Below are positions 42,986-53,500 of a stretch of 64,000 nucleotides of DNA, in pieces. The stretch is from Hyalangium gracile. Its GTDB lineage: Bacteria > Myxococcota > Myxococcia > Myxococcales > Myxococcaceae. The stretch lies in assembly GCF_020103725.1 (NCBI RefSeq), contig NZ_JAHXBG010000029.1, forward strand, positions 1-64,000, read 5' to 3'. Each line of letters opens with the position of its first letter. Position 1 is the stretch's first letter. Both the position numbers and the translations under genes were made by a program. The notes under the pieces were generated by a model. It ran no database searches. It saw only the letters and a program-made list of their open reading frames with translations, and was not told the DNA's origin.

Positions 42986-45900
42986 TCAGGGACCGTAGGT
43001 CTTGGTCACGTTGTCCCACTTCGCGCCATCGGGGAAGTGCTGCTTCACGTCCCATCTGTTGGTGGCCGGGTTCCACTCGACGGAGGTCTTCGTGCCCGTG
43101 ATTCCACTCACGGGATCCGTGTTGGAGTAGATGTTGTGCTTCTTGCCCGTGGCCGGATCGGTGATCTTCGTCTTCGTGCCCGAGCCGACGAAGCCCTCGT
43201 CGATCGGGCGCTTGTGGTCGAGGTTGATGCTGTGCTTCGTGGGCTCACCAGGGCCGGGGGGCCTCTCGAGGCTGATGCCCTCCCGCTTCTCGATGGCACG
43301 GAGCGCGTCGTCTCGGGTCTTCAGCCAGTCGTCGTAGCTCGAGAACCGTGTCGAGGCCGGGGCCGAGCTGTACTTCCCATCAGGCGCGATGCCCGTCTTG
43401 AGCCGCCGCTCCAGGAGCGCATCCGTCACGTCTGGCCCGTGCCGGTCGAGGCTGTGCCCGCTGTCGAGCCGTTCGAGCTCCTCGGCCAGCTTCTTGGATC
43501 GCAGCTTGCGGGGATCCGGCGGCTCGATGGGAGGCTTGCGGTCCGGCTTCGGCATCCGCTTGTTCTCTTCGATGAGCTTCTTCCGCCGTCGGCGCCGGGG
43601 ATCGATACGATCGAGGATGTCGTCGAGGAGGTTCCTGCGACGCCTGACGGGCACGGGCGGATCGAGCTGCTTCAGGCGCCGGGCCCGACGTGCGGCCGAC
43701 AGCTTGCCCAGCGGACCGGTGACGCCAGCGGCGAGGATCCAGAGCCAGTCCTCCCAGGTCAGGCACTCGAGCCGCTTGCGCTCCAGGAGCAGCTTCCAGA
43801 GGAGCTCGCTGCCGGCGCCGAGCAGGGCGGACTCGAGGTAGGGCAGAAACAGGAGCAGGGCCAGCGTTCCGCTGGGATCGATGTGGTTGATGGGGTCGCC
43901 ATCCGCGTACGCGTAGAGGTTCGTACTGCCCCCATGGAAGAGGAGCGGATCCTTCGAGATCCAGCGACCGAGCGCCGGGTCGTAGTCTCGCGCGCCGAAG
44001 TGGACCCACCCCGTGTCCCGGTCATGAATCCCGCCAGCGAACCCGAAGGGCTGCAGTGACGGGCCCTCGTCACGCGTGAGCCGACCCCACGCGTCGTAGT
44101 CCAGCCGGCCCGCGAGATCTCCCGTGTCCGCGTCCAGGATGAGACGAGGGCTGCCGATCAGGTCGGAGATGATCCGGTACTGGCGCCCGCCCCTGATGAA
44201 CCCGTCTGGCACGTGGGGACGTGAGCCGTAGAAGAACCGGGAGACGACGGCCCCCGAGCCATCCAGCTCGGCGATGACCCGGTCCAGCTCGTCATAGAGG
44301 AACCCCTGCGTCAGCTTCCCGTCGACCCGCTTGCCCAGCCTCCGGCCCTCCGGGTCGATGACGTACTCGACCCGACGGCCTCCCAGGCCCGTGACCGAGG
44401 CCAGCTCGCCCTCCGCGGTAAAGGTGAAGCGCTCTTCCTGGGTGCCGCGCGCACGCGCCAGCAGCTCGCCCTCGGGAGAGTGCTCGAACCGGAGCTCTCC
44501 TGAGGAGAGGATGCGATCCTGCTCGTCGTACCGCGCCTCGACGCGAAGCCCTCCCTCCTCCCATGCCGTGCGGTTTCCGTTGGCGTCGTAGGTGAAGGTC
44601 GTCACGGCGCCATCGCGCTCGACTCGGGCCAGGCGCCCCGCCTCGTCATAGGCGAACGAGGTGCGGCGCTGCGCTCCACCTTCGTGCTCGAGCTGCTCGA
44701 GCACCCGCCCCAGGGCGTCCCGCTTCACCTCGAGGGCGAAGAACTCCTGTAGGTCGCGGGACACGCGGTACCGCACCACCCTGCCGCGGGCATCATGCTC
44801 GAAAGCGTCGGAGATGCGCTGGAACCCCGAGCCAGCCAGCCGGCCCAGCCCCTTCCAGTTCAGCTGCAAGCCTCCGACAGCGGTAGGGAGCCCCTCCTCG
44901 TAGCGGAAGTGGAGCACGTGCTCGTCATTGACTCGCTGCTCCCGTACGTGGAGGTCCTCGCCGTAGCGTGAAGACACCCTGCCAGCTACGGCGCCCGTCC
45001 AGCGCCGCGCCGTCGGAAGGAAGCCGTCGTGCTCGTAGGTGACCGCGTCTCCTCCGGGCCCGGTGATGGCGGAGACACGCCCCACGGCGTCATAGGCATA
45101 GCGAACCTCTCCGCCCGCGGGGCCCACGGCTGCAAGGCGTCCCTGCTCGTCATGGCTGAGCACGAGAGTCCTGCCACCTCCCCGATCGATGGAGGTGAGC
45201 CGACCCGAGGCATCGAAGCCCCAGCGGAGCACGGAAGCCTGTGCCGCCGCTGCTGGCGGCTGGTACTCGCTGACGATTCCTCGCTCCGTGTACGAGAAGT
45301 GATGAGGAGGGCGACCAGGGGGCACGATCGCCGTGAGGAGACCGTGCCCGTCATACGCGTAGGAGACGGTCGCGCCGTCGGGGAGCTGTTCCCGAACCTG
45401 CCTGCCCCGCTCGTCATATTCGTATCGGGTGACGCGTGACAGCGGATCGACGGCCTCCACGAGCTGGTCCCTGGCGTCGTACGCGAAGCGAGCCTGGCCC
45501 ACTTCGTCCGTGACGCTGGCAAGGCGGCCGCGCTCGTCATACGCGATCCGGGTCGGGCTCTCTCCCTCGGGGAGGAGCTCGATGACACGGCCGCGCTCAT
45601 CGAGGCGGAGTCCCGAGGCATGCTCCTCGCTGGTCTTCACCTGGAGCGTGCGGGTATCAGCGGCATACTCGATGGTTCGAGTCTGCCCTCCGAGCGTGAG
45701 CGTCTCGAGGACGCGTGTCACGCGGAGCAGGTGCTTGGGGTCGCGCTGCGCGCTGCGACTGACCCCCAGCCTCACACTGACTCCTCCAGGCGTGGTGAGG
45801 GTGACCTTCCCTCCCGGAGGCCCCGCCGCGCCGAGCACTGGGTCCGCAACGGCCAGGATCTCGAGCGTGGTGCCATCCGGCAGGCGTGTGCTCTGGGCGC

Positions 45901-48900
45901 CATCGCCGCCGCGGGCGGACTCGAGGCGCAGCCCGGAGGGAAGCACCGTGATCCGCCGCTGCCCGCCATCGGGCATCGCCTCGGTGGTGTACTCCGTGCA
46001 GTGTGCGTCCCGCTGGAGTGAGACCGAGCGGGTGCCTCCCTCGCCGCGCTGCACCAGGGCGATGCGCGCCCCCTCGCTCGTACGCTCCTGGGAGAGTCGG
46101 CCTTCCCCGTCATACGAGAAGAGGGACTCACCGCCGTCCGGGGTGACGAAGCGCGTGAGCAACCCTCTCGAGTCGTACCCCAGCACATGGTAGTCCCCGT
46201 GGGGATCCACCGTGAAGGCGAGCCGGCCCGCCTCATCGAGCGCGAGCCGCGTCCGGTCACCGTAGGGTCCGATGATCGCTGCCGGGCTCCCGTCCGGCCC
46301 TCGCTCGATTCGAGTCGTGCGGCCGTCGCTCTCCACCACGGAAGACAGGCCCCCTCGCTCGTCATGCTCGAAGCGCACGAGGACATGGCCGGTCAGCGTG
46401 TCCACAGTCCGGAGGTGTTTGCCCGTGCCGTCGAAGACGTAGAGGTGGTCGCCTGTCTCATCGGGGATGACCTGCTCGAAGAAGCCGGCAACACCTCCGG
46501 CGCGGATGACGCGGACGCGGTGCCACTCCGGCTCGGTGTAGTAGATGCCACCGTCGGGCCCCAGGAGCATGTCACTGGCCTCCAGGAAGCTCGTGAGCAC
46601 CGGCACCTCCTCACGCGCGATGAAGTCGTAGGCGTCCACGTCCGGCGGAAGGGACTCGGGCACGTTGCCCGCGATCGTCTGGATGATTCCATCCGGCGTG
46701 ATGCACCGGATGCGCTGCCCCTCGGCGATGTAGATGGAGCCGTCCCTGGCCAGGACGACGCTCGTGGGAAAAGCCAACCCCGCCTCGACTGCCTGCCCCC
46801 CGTCACCACGCGAGCCTTGCGTGTCAGTCCCCGCTACCCGGGTGACGACCCCGTCGGGAGTGATCTTCCGGACGCGATGCTGATGAGGCTCCGCGAAGTA
46901 GAGACTGCCGTCGGGGCCAAAGGCGAGCGAGTGCGGGGAGACGTTCTCACGGATGACGGCTCCAGGATGGGAGCCCGCGAAGGTGGTGATGACGCCATCT
47001 GGCTGGATACGCCGGATGGCAAACAGCTCCGTGACGTAGAGGCTGCCGTCCGGACCGAAGGTGATGCTGTCGGGGCTGTCGAGAACGGCCTCGGTGGCGG
47101 GCCCGCCATCTCCGATCGACCCCTCGTAGGGTCTCTCGACGAAGCGCCCCGCGAAGTGCGTGATGGTTCCATCCGGGCCTACCCGTCGGATGACGTCATG
47201 GAAGCCATCCACGATGTAGAGCGCCCCATCCGGCCCGAGCTCGAGATCCGCGAGCGAACCGAACCGAGCGAGCAGTGCAGGGCCTCCATCGCCCTCCGGC
47301 CTCCTGGCCATCTGGCGCCCATTCTCGGAGTGCTCCGGTTCGACGACTCCAGCGAAGCGCTCGATGGAGCCATCCGGAGAGATTCGCCGGATGATATTGT
47401 TTCCGCTATCGATGAAATAGATCGTCCCGTCCGGGGCGATGGTGAGCTTGGAGGGGCCATTCAGGTGCGCTCGGCGAGCCGGCCCGCCATCGCCGCCATA
47501 TCCCTCGGCCCCCGCGCCTCCGCCCTGTCCCGCCACCGTCACGACGCTGGGCTTCCGGCTCCCGATGCGCCGCTGCGAGCCATCACCCAGGTGCAGCACC
47601 CCATGCACCGAGTCGTAGCGGTGGTGATTGCTCAGCGTCCACCCGCAGAGTCCCACTGCTCGCGCATCGAAGCGGCCAATCCAGCCCGTCCATTCCTTCC
47701 ACAGCGTCTCGTCGATCCGGGTGTCGCGGATCCGCTTCGCCTCCGCCGTGGAAAGCCCGAAGTTCTGCTCGAGATTCGGAGGCGCGAGATACGAGGAGGG
47801 ATAGACGTAACCGATGCGCACGGAGAGCGGCCGGACGGGGGGCTTTCGCTGCTCCTCGGGCAGGGTGACGCGGTGGACGAGGTGGGGGGTGGGGGGATAC
47901 TCGAACCGCTCGTGGCGCGAGCCCTGAACGACGTCCAGGACGATCTTCTTCAGGCTGGCAGGAAGCCTGTCCCGACTCAGGGGGATCTCGCGAATGAAGT
48001 CGTTCTCTCGAGGGATGCGGTCACTGCGGTAGTGCAGGGATAGCTCCGTTCCGACCAGAGGGATCCGCTCACCGAGCGCGCAGTTATGACAGTCGATGAT
48101 CGAGCCGGACTGCTCGCACGGATCATCCTCGGTCTCATCCTCCTTCGGGTCGTCGGCGTCGCAGGGGGCCGCATCCTCTGGGAGCTTGCGCGGCCAGTTG
48201 CAGTCGATGGTGCTGAAGTGCTGGAGCTCGACACGCCACAGGCTCTGTCCAGGAGCGTAGGCAGCGGCGAGAGTGCTGCGCTCCTCGTCATCGATGCCGA
48301 GCGCGGAGAGCGCCGAGGCAGACGCCGGGCCCTTGCCGTCGCAGTCGATGCTGGCAAGCCCCCCGGAGGCCCCCAGCACCTGGATGACACGCCCATTCCG
48401 CATGGGCAGCCAGGCACGGCGGACGCGATCGTAGTTGCCCACCGGCACGTGGCTGCCGACGGGAAAGCCCAGGAAGTTCTCGACGTAGAAGCGCACCGGC
48501 TTGTCGAAGTGCACGTCCGTCGAGGGCGGAACCTCGTCGGCGCTGAACTCGATGGCGTAGGTATAGGCGGTGCCTGGGGGGAGCTCCGCGGGCATGGCCT
48601 GAGGCCCCTGGCCACCCACGGTGTACTCCGTGGCACGAACGTGGAGCCCTGAGTGGTGTATCCGCCGACCATCTGCTCCCGTGCTCGTCGCCGAGGTCCC
48701 TGGAGGAAAGAGCAGCGTCGCCCGGCGGGAGCCGTGCTCATCGCGCACCTGGCTCGCGCGTGCGAGCTGGGCGGTCGTGGCTGCCGCGCCCACCGCGATC
48801 TTCGTGACGACCGTGTCACGCGCGCTGAGGACGACGTCGGGGGCCGAGTGCTCGCTCTGCCAGGCGGACGAGATGCGGCGGTGGAGGGGGAAGTGGCCCG

Positions 48901-50347
48901 CCTTCTCGTAGGTCAGCTCGAGCGCGCCGCCTCCATTGGCGACGAGGGTGAACCGCCCCTCGGTGTCCGTATAGGCGTAGGCCCGCTCTGGTCCCTGGGC
49001 TACCGAGACTCGCGCACCTTCGAGCGGCGCTCCGTCACGCGTACGCACCCTTCCCACGACGGTGATCTTGCGGCGTGGCTCCACGGGGGTCTGGGCCTGG
49101 GCCGCGAAGACGTGGACGTCGCGCGAAGCGGACCGCGCGGTGCCCGAAGCCGGTTTCGAGCTGAGCGTGACTGTGAAGCTCCCGGGAGCGGCGTAGGTAT
49201 GGCGGGCCGAGTCGCCCTCGGCCCGTGTTCCGTCGCCAAAGTCCCACTGGTGGGAAGTGCCTGTCTCGGCTGAAGAAGGCACCTGGACCGCGACCTCCAG
49301 CGGGGCATCACCCGCGGTGGCGGAGATCGAGAACGCGGAGCCCTGCGGAGCGGGAACGGGCTCGACGTGAGGCGGCGGCTCGATGGGCGGCGGTGGCTCG
49401 GCGGGAGGCTGAGGCTCGGCGGGAGGTGCTGGCTCGACGGGTGGGCTGGGCGTGACGGGAGGCGGAAGGGGTTCAACAGGGGATGGCTGGGGCTCGGCTG
49501 GCGGCTGGGGGCCCGCTGGCGGCTGGGGCTGCGCGGGAGCAGGCGCGGTGACCGTCACGGAGCGGGTCGCGCTGCCCTTCGCGCCCCCGTCATCGAGCAC
49601 GGTCAGCCTAATCCGATAGGTCCCAGGCACCGCATACGGGTGCTTGAGCCTGGGCGACCTGGTGATGGCCTCTTCTCCGTCACCGAAGCGCCACTTGTAG
49701 CGGACGACCTGTCCGTCCGGGTCCGAGGAGGCGGAGGCGTCCACCACCACCTCGAGGGAGCCCTGCTGCGGGATGACGTCGAAGCGGGCGGAGGGCTTCT
49801 GATTGGGTGGGAGCGGGGAGGCCGACACGCGCTTCGCGCGGCGGCTCTCGCCAGAGCTGTTGAAGACGGTGACGGCGTAATAATAGGTGCTCTCGTCGTC
49901 GAGGTTCTCATGGATGAACGGCGAGGAGACGTTCTCGACCTTCTCGGGCGAGGAGAACCGCGCGTCCGTGGACCAGTAGAGGTGGTAGCCGTGAGCCCCT
50001 GGCACGGACTGCCAGCTCACCTCGATGGCCGAGAGCCGGGGCGTTGCACTCAAGCCCCGAGGCGCGCGAGGACGCTCATCGGCTGGGGGGTTGCCGGGTG
50101 AAGGCTCGGGAAGTGGCGCAGGGGGTGGCACCGCGGGGCTGGCAGGCAGTTGAGCGCTCTGGTTTCGTCGCAAGGTCCAGATGCCAGCGATCAGCAGGAG
50201 GAGCACTCCGGGTGCCCAATCCTCGTCGGCGATGAGGATCCCGCCGAGGACGACGAGCCAGCCCCTGATGATGATCGAGATCAGACGGCCACAGCCCATG
50301 GACTGCTTCGACTCGGACGGAGGGGTGGGAGCGCTTTGCGACGCCAT
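42986..50347 (-). CDS. teneurin-like Rhs polymorphic toxin
   Basis: 2453 residues. Domains: N-terminal membrane segments (about 18-58); fibronectin-III (about 93-185); PKD (about 190-270); Pro-rich linker; second PKD (about 337-415); carboxypeptidase-regulatory-like (about 425-500); Rhs entry (IDCHNCALGERIPLVGTELSLHYRS, about 750); NHL-like beta-propeller repeats (about 940-1310, GPDGSLYVTE type); YD repeats (about 1320-2080); RHS core YDPALGRWISKDPLLF (about 2122). The C-terminus (about 2150-2453) is variable, with GHSLDRHGPDVTDALLERR near 2297 resembling CdiA-CT/RNase-A-like (BECR-type) toxins. The immunity gene follows. Confidence 0.88.
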   Translation of the reverse strand: MASQSAPTPPSESKQSMGCGRLISIIIRGWLVVLGGILIADEDWAPGVLLLLIAGIWTLRRNQSAQLPASPAVPPPAPLPEPSPGNPPADERPRAPRGLSATPRLSAIEVSWQSVPGAHGYHLYWSTDARFSSPEKVENVSSPFIHENLDDESTYYYAVTVFNSSGESRRAKRVSASPLPPNQKPSARFDVIPQQGSLEVVVDASASSDPDGQVVRYKWRFGDGEEAITRSPRLKHPYAVPGTYRIRLTVLDDGGAKGSATRSVTVTAPAPAQPQPPAGPQPPAEPQPSPVEPLPPPVTPSPPVEPAPPAEPQPPAEPPPPIEPPPHVEPVPAPQGSAFSISATAGDAPLEVAVQVPSSAETGTSHQWDFGDGTRAEGDSARHTYAAPGSFTVTLSSKPASGTARSASRDVHVFAAQAQTPVEPRRKITVVGRVRTRDGAPLEGARVSVAQGPERAYAYTDTEGRFTLVANGGGALELTYEKAGHFPLHRRISSAWQSEHSAPDVVLSARDTVVTKIAVGAAATTAQLARASQVRDEHGSRRATLLFPPGTSATSTGADGRRIHHSGLHVRATEYTVGGQGPQAMPAELPPGTAYTYAIEFSADEVPPSTDVHFDKPVRFYVENFLGFPVGSHVPVGNYDRVRRAWLPMRNGRVIQVLGASGGLASIDCDGKGPASASALSALGIDDEERSTLAAAYAPGQSLWRVELQHFSTIDCNWPRKLPEDAAPCDADDPKEDETEDDPCEQSGSIIDCHNCALGERIPLVGTELSLHYRSDRIPRENDFIREIPLSRDRLPASLKKIVLDVVQGSRHERFEYPPTPHLVHRVTLPEEQRKPPVRPLSVRIGYVYPSSYLAPPNLEQNFGLSTAEAKRIRDTRIDETLWKEWTGWIGRFDARAVGLCGWTLSNHHRYDSVHGVLHLGDGSQRRIGSRKPSVVTVAGQGGGAGAEGYGGDGGPARRAHLNGPSKLTIAPDGTIYFIDSGNNIIRRISPDGSIERFAGVVEPEHSENGRQMARRPEGDGGPALLARFGSLADLELGPDGALYIVDGFHDVIRRVGPDGTITHFAGRFVERPYEGSIGDGGPATEAVLDSPDSITFGPDGSLYVTELFAIRRIQPDGVITTFAGSHPGAVIRENVSPHSLAFGPDGSLYFAEPHQHRVRKITPDGVVTRVAGTDTQGSRGDGGQAVEAGLAFPTSVVLARDGSIYIAEGQRIRCITPDGIIQTIAGNVPESLPPDVDAYDFIAREEVPVLTSFLEASDMLLGPDGGIYYTEPEWHRVRVIRAGGVAGFFEQVIPDETGDHLYVFDGTGKHLRTVDTLTGHVLVRFEHDERGGLSSVVESDGRTTRIERGPDGSPAAIIGPYGDRTRLALDEAGRLAFTVDPHGDYHVLGYDSRGLLTRFVTPDGGESLFSYDGEGRLSQERTSEGARIALVQRGEGGTRSVSLQRDAHCTEYTTEAMPDGGQRRITVLPSGLRLESARGGDGAQSTRLPDGTTLEILAVADPVLGAAGPPGGKVTLTTPGGVSVRLGVSRSAQRDPKHLLRVTRVLETLTLGGQTRTIEYAADTRTLQVKTSEEHASGLRLDERGRVIELLPEGESPTRIAYDERGRLASVTDEVGQARFAYDARDQLVEAVDPLSRVTRYEYDERGRQVREQLPDGATVSYAYDGHGLLTAIVPPGRPPHHFSYTERGIVSEYQPPAAAAQASVLRWGFDASGRLTSIDRGGGRTLVLSHDEQGRLAAVGPAGGEVRYAYDAVGRVSAITGPGGDAVTYEHDGFLPTARRWTGAVAGRVSSRYGEDLHVREQRVNDEHVLHFRYEEGLPTAVGGLQLNWKGLGRLAGSGFQRISDAFEHDARGRVVRYRVSRDLQEFFALEVKRDALGRVLEQLEHEGGAQRRTSFAYDEAGRLARVERDGAVTTFTYDANGNRTAWEEGGLRVEARYDEQDRILSSGELRFEHSPEGELLARARGTQEERFTFTAEGELASVTGLGGRRVEYVIDPEGRRLGKRVDGKLTQGFLYDELDRVIAELDGSGAVVSRFFYGSRPHVPDGFIRGGRQYRIISDLIGSPRLILDADTGDLAGRLDYDAWGRLTRDEGPSLQPFGFAGGIHDRDTGWVHFGARDYDPALGRWISKDPLLFHGGSTNLYAYADGDPINHIDPSGTLALLLFLPYLESALLGAGSELLWKLLLERKRLECLTWEDWLWILAAGVTGPLGKLSAARRARRLKQLDPPVPVRRRRNLLDDILDRIDPRRRRRKKLIEENKRMPKPDRKPPIEPPDPRKLRSKKLAEELERLDSGHSLDRHGPDVTDALLERRLKTGIAPDGKYSSAPASTRFSSYDDWLKTRDDALRAIEKREGISLERPPGPGEPTKHSINLDHKRPIDEGFVGSGTKTKITDPATGKKHNIYSNTDPVSGITGTKTSVEWNPATNRWDVKQHFPDGAKWDNVTKTYGP

Positions 50348-50509
50348 CCCGCGAGCATACCGCCGACCTGTCGCACCAGCGTCACATTGGCCCGTGACTC
50401 CCCCAGGTAAGACGAGCAGATCCAGGCGTGCGACCGGGAAGGCGACGCTCTACAATGGCGTCGTGAACCACGAGCAGCAGGACCTCCTCTAGAGTCGGGC
50501 CCAGGGCGC

Positions 50510-53500
50510 ATGAGTGACCATCACGATCCCGCCCGGGACGCGGCCACGCTCGTCGACCTGCTGCGCGAGCGCGCTCGACGGGAGCCAGACTTCCCGCTGT
50601 ACACGTTCCTCGCGGACGGAGAGGAGCAGGAGGAGCTGCTGACCTGCGCGGGGCTGGACCACCGCGCTCGGATGATCGCGGCCGGGCTGAGCCAGCTGGC
50701 TCCCGGCGAGCGCGTCCTGCTCCTCTATCCTCCCGGGCTCGACTACATCGCCGCGTTCTTCGGCTGCCTCTACGCGGGCGTCGTCGCGGTGCCCGTCTAC
50801 CCGCCGCGACACGACCGCTCGCTGGCGCGGCTCCAGGCCATCGCCCTCGACGCACAGGCCACCGCCGGCCTCATCCGGACCGAGCACCTGGAGCTGCTCC
50901 GGCAGTTCTTCCCGCTCGCCCCCGAGCTGGAGAAGCTGACGTGGATCGCCACCGACACGCTGGACGAGCGCGCCGCGAGGGCGTGGACGCCGCCCTCGCT
51001 CACCGGGGCTGAGCGGGCGTTCTTCCAGTACACCTCCGGCTCCACCAGCCTTCCCAAGGGGGTGATGCTCTCGCACCGCAACCTCCTGCGGAACCTGGAA
51101 GCGATCCGGATCCGCTTCCGGCAGTCGCGCTCCAGCCGGGTGGTGACCTGGCTGCCGCCCTACCACGACATGGGGCTGATCGGCGGCCTGCTCCAGCCGC
51201 TCTACACGGGCTATCCGGCCGTACTGATGTCGCCCGCGGACTTCCTGCAGCAGCCGCTCCGGTGGCTCCGGACAATCTCCCGCTACGACGCCACCACCAG
51301 TGGCGGTCCCGACTTCGCCTACGCGCTGTGCGTGCGCAAGGCCCGTCCCGAGCTGTGCGAGGGGCTGGACCTGAGCTCCTGGCGCGTGGCGTTCAACGGA
51401 GCCGAACCCATCCGCCCGGAGACGCTCGAGAGCTTCGCGCGGACCTTCGAACCGTTCGGGTTCCGCCGCGAGTCTTTCCTCCTCTGCTACGGGCTGGCCG
51501 AGGCGACCCTGCTGGTGACCGGCAGCGAGGTGGGACGACCGCCTCGAGTGGAGACGTTCGATGGAGCCTCGCTCCAGCGGGGCCAGGCCGTTGCGGTCGA
51601 GACGGCGCGCTCGGACGCCCATGCGCTGGTGAGCTCCGGCCGTAACGCGCTGGATGGCCGGGTGGTCATCGTGGATCCCGAGCAGGGCACGCCCCTGCCC
51701 GACGGGACGATTGGCGAGATCTGGGTCTCCGGCTCGAGCGTCGCGGACGGGTACTGGAACCGGCCGGACACCACCGCGCAGACGTTCCAGGCCTCCTTGC
51801 GCGGCTCGGGCGAGGGCCCCTTCCTGCGCACCGGCGACCTGGGCTTCCTGCGGGATGAAGAGCTCTTCGTGACCGGGCGGGCCAAGGACCTGCTCATCAT
51901 CCGCGGCCTGAACCACTACCCCCAGGACATCGAGCGCACGGTCGAGCGGAGCCATCCCGCCATCAGGCCCGGCTCCGGCGCCGCGTTCTCGGTGGAAGCG
52001 GACGGCGAAGAGCGACTCGTCATCGTGTACGAGGTGTCGGCCAGGCACGTGAGCAACGGCCTCGACGAGGTCATCGAGGCGATCCGCCGGGATGTCTCGC
52101 GGCAGCACGAGCTGATCGTGTACGCCGTGGAGCTGCTCGAGCCCGGCACCGTGCCCAAGACGTCGAGCGGCAAGATCCAGCGCCATGCCTGCCGCGCCGG
52201 GTTCCTCGCGGGAGAGCTGCAGCCCCTGGCGCGCTTCACGCTGTCCGGGGAGCCCTCCGCGGAGTCCGGCACTGAAACGGCGTGGGTGCCTCCCTCTCCG
52301 CTGGCTCGAGAGGTCCTGGAGGAAGTGACGCGCGTCCTGGGCCACCCCGTCCGAGGCGCCAGCGAGCCCGTGATGCTCGACTCGCTCTCGAGCGTGGAGC
52401 TCCAGCACAGGCTCCAGGCGCGCTGGAAGGTGACCGTGCCGCTCGCGCGCCTGCTGAGCGGGCCCAGCATGGAGGCGCTGGTCTCCGAGGTCGAGACGGC
52501 ACTCGCGGCCGGGGGGAGCCTCGCGACGACGGCCGAGGCGACGAGCCCCGCCACCGGTGATTTTCCTCTCTCCCACGGCCAGCGGGCGCTGTGGTTCCTG
52601 CACCAGCTCGCGCCTGGCAGCGCCGCCTACCACATCGCAGCCGCGCTTCGCGTGCTGGAGCCGGTCGACTCGGATGCATTCCGGCGCGCGGTGCTACGGC
52701 TCATCGAGCGTCACCCTGCCCTGCGCACCACCTTCCACGCGACGGGCGGCGAGCCACTCCAGCGGATCCACCCTGACGGCACGCTCGATCTGGAGCTGAG
52801 AGAGACAGCCGGGTGGAGCACGGAGGCGCTCCAGCAGGCGATGCGGGATGAGGCCCTGAAGCCCTTCGATCTCGAGCGCGGGCCGCTGCTGCGAGTGCGG
52901 CTCTACCGGCGAGACGGGAGCGAGCACGCGCTGCTCGTGGTGGTGCATCACCTGGTGGCGGATCTCTGGTCCCTGGGGCAGCTGGCCCGCGAACTGTCCG
53001 TGGCGTACCCGGCGGCGGTGCGAGGCACACGCGCGGAGCTGCCCGAAGCGAGCGCCTCCTATGTGGACTTCGTCCGCTGGCAGCGGGGACTCCTCGAGGG
53101 GCCGACCGGCGCCGGCCTGTGGGAGTACTGGAGTCAGCAGCTTGCGGGCCCCGCTCCGGTGCTCGACCACCTGGAGGACCATCCCCGTCCATCCGTGCAG
53201 ACCTATCGTGGCGGTCGGCGGGAGCGACTCCTCGCCCCGGAGCTCACCGCCCGGCTGAAGCAGCTCGGCGCCCAGGAGGGGACCACCGTCTTCGCCGCGC
53301 TGCTGGCGGGCTATGCCACGCTGCTGCACCGGCACAATGGACAGCGGGAGCTCTGGGTCGGGACGCCGACCGCGGGACGGGACCGTGTGGAGCAGGCGGG
53401 GACCATCGGCTACTTCGTGAACCCCGTGGTGCTCCGGCTGGAGCTGACGGCGGACCTCCCCTTCCGCGCCCTGGTGGCGGAGGTGGGTCGGACCATCCGC

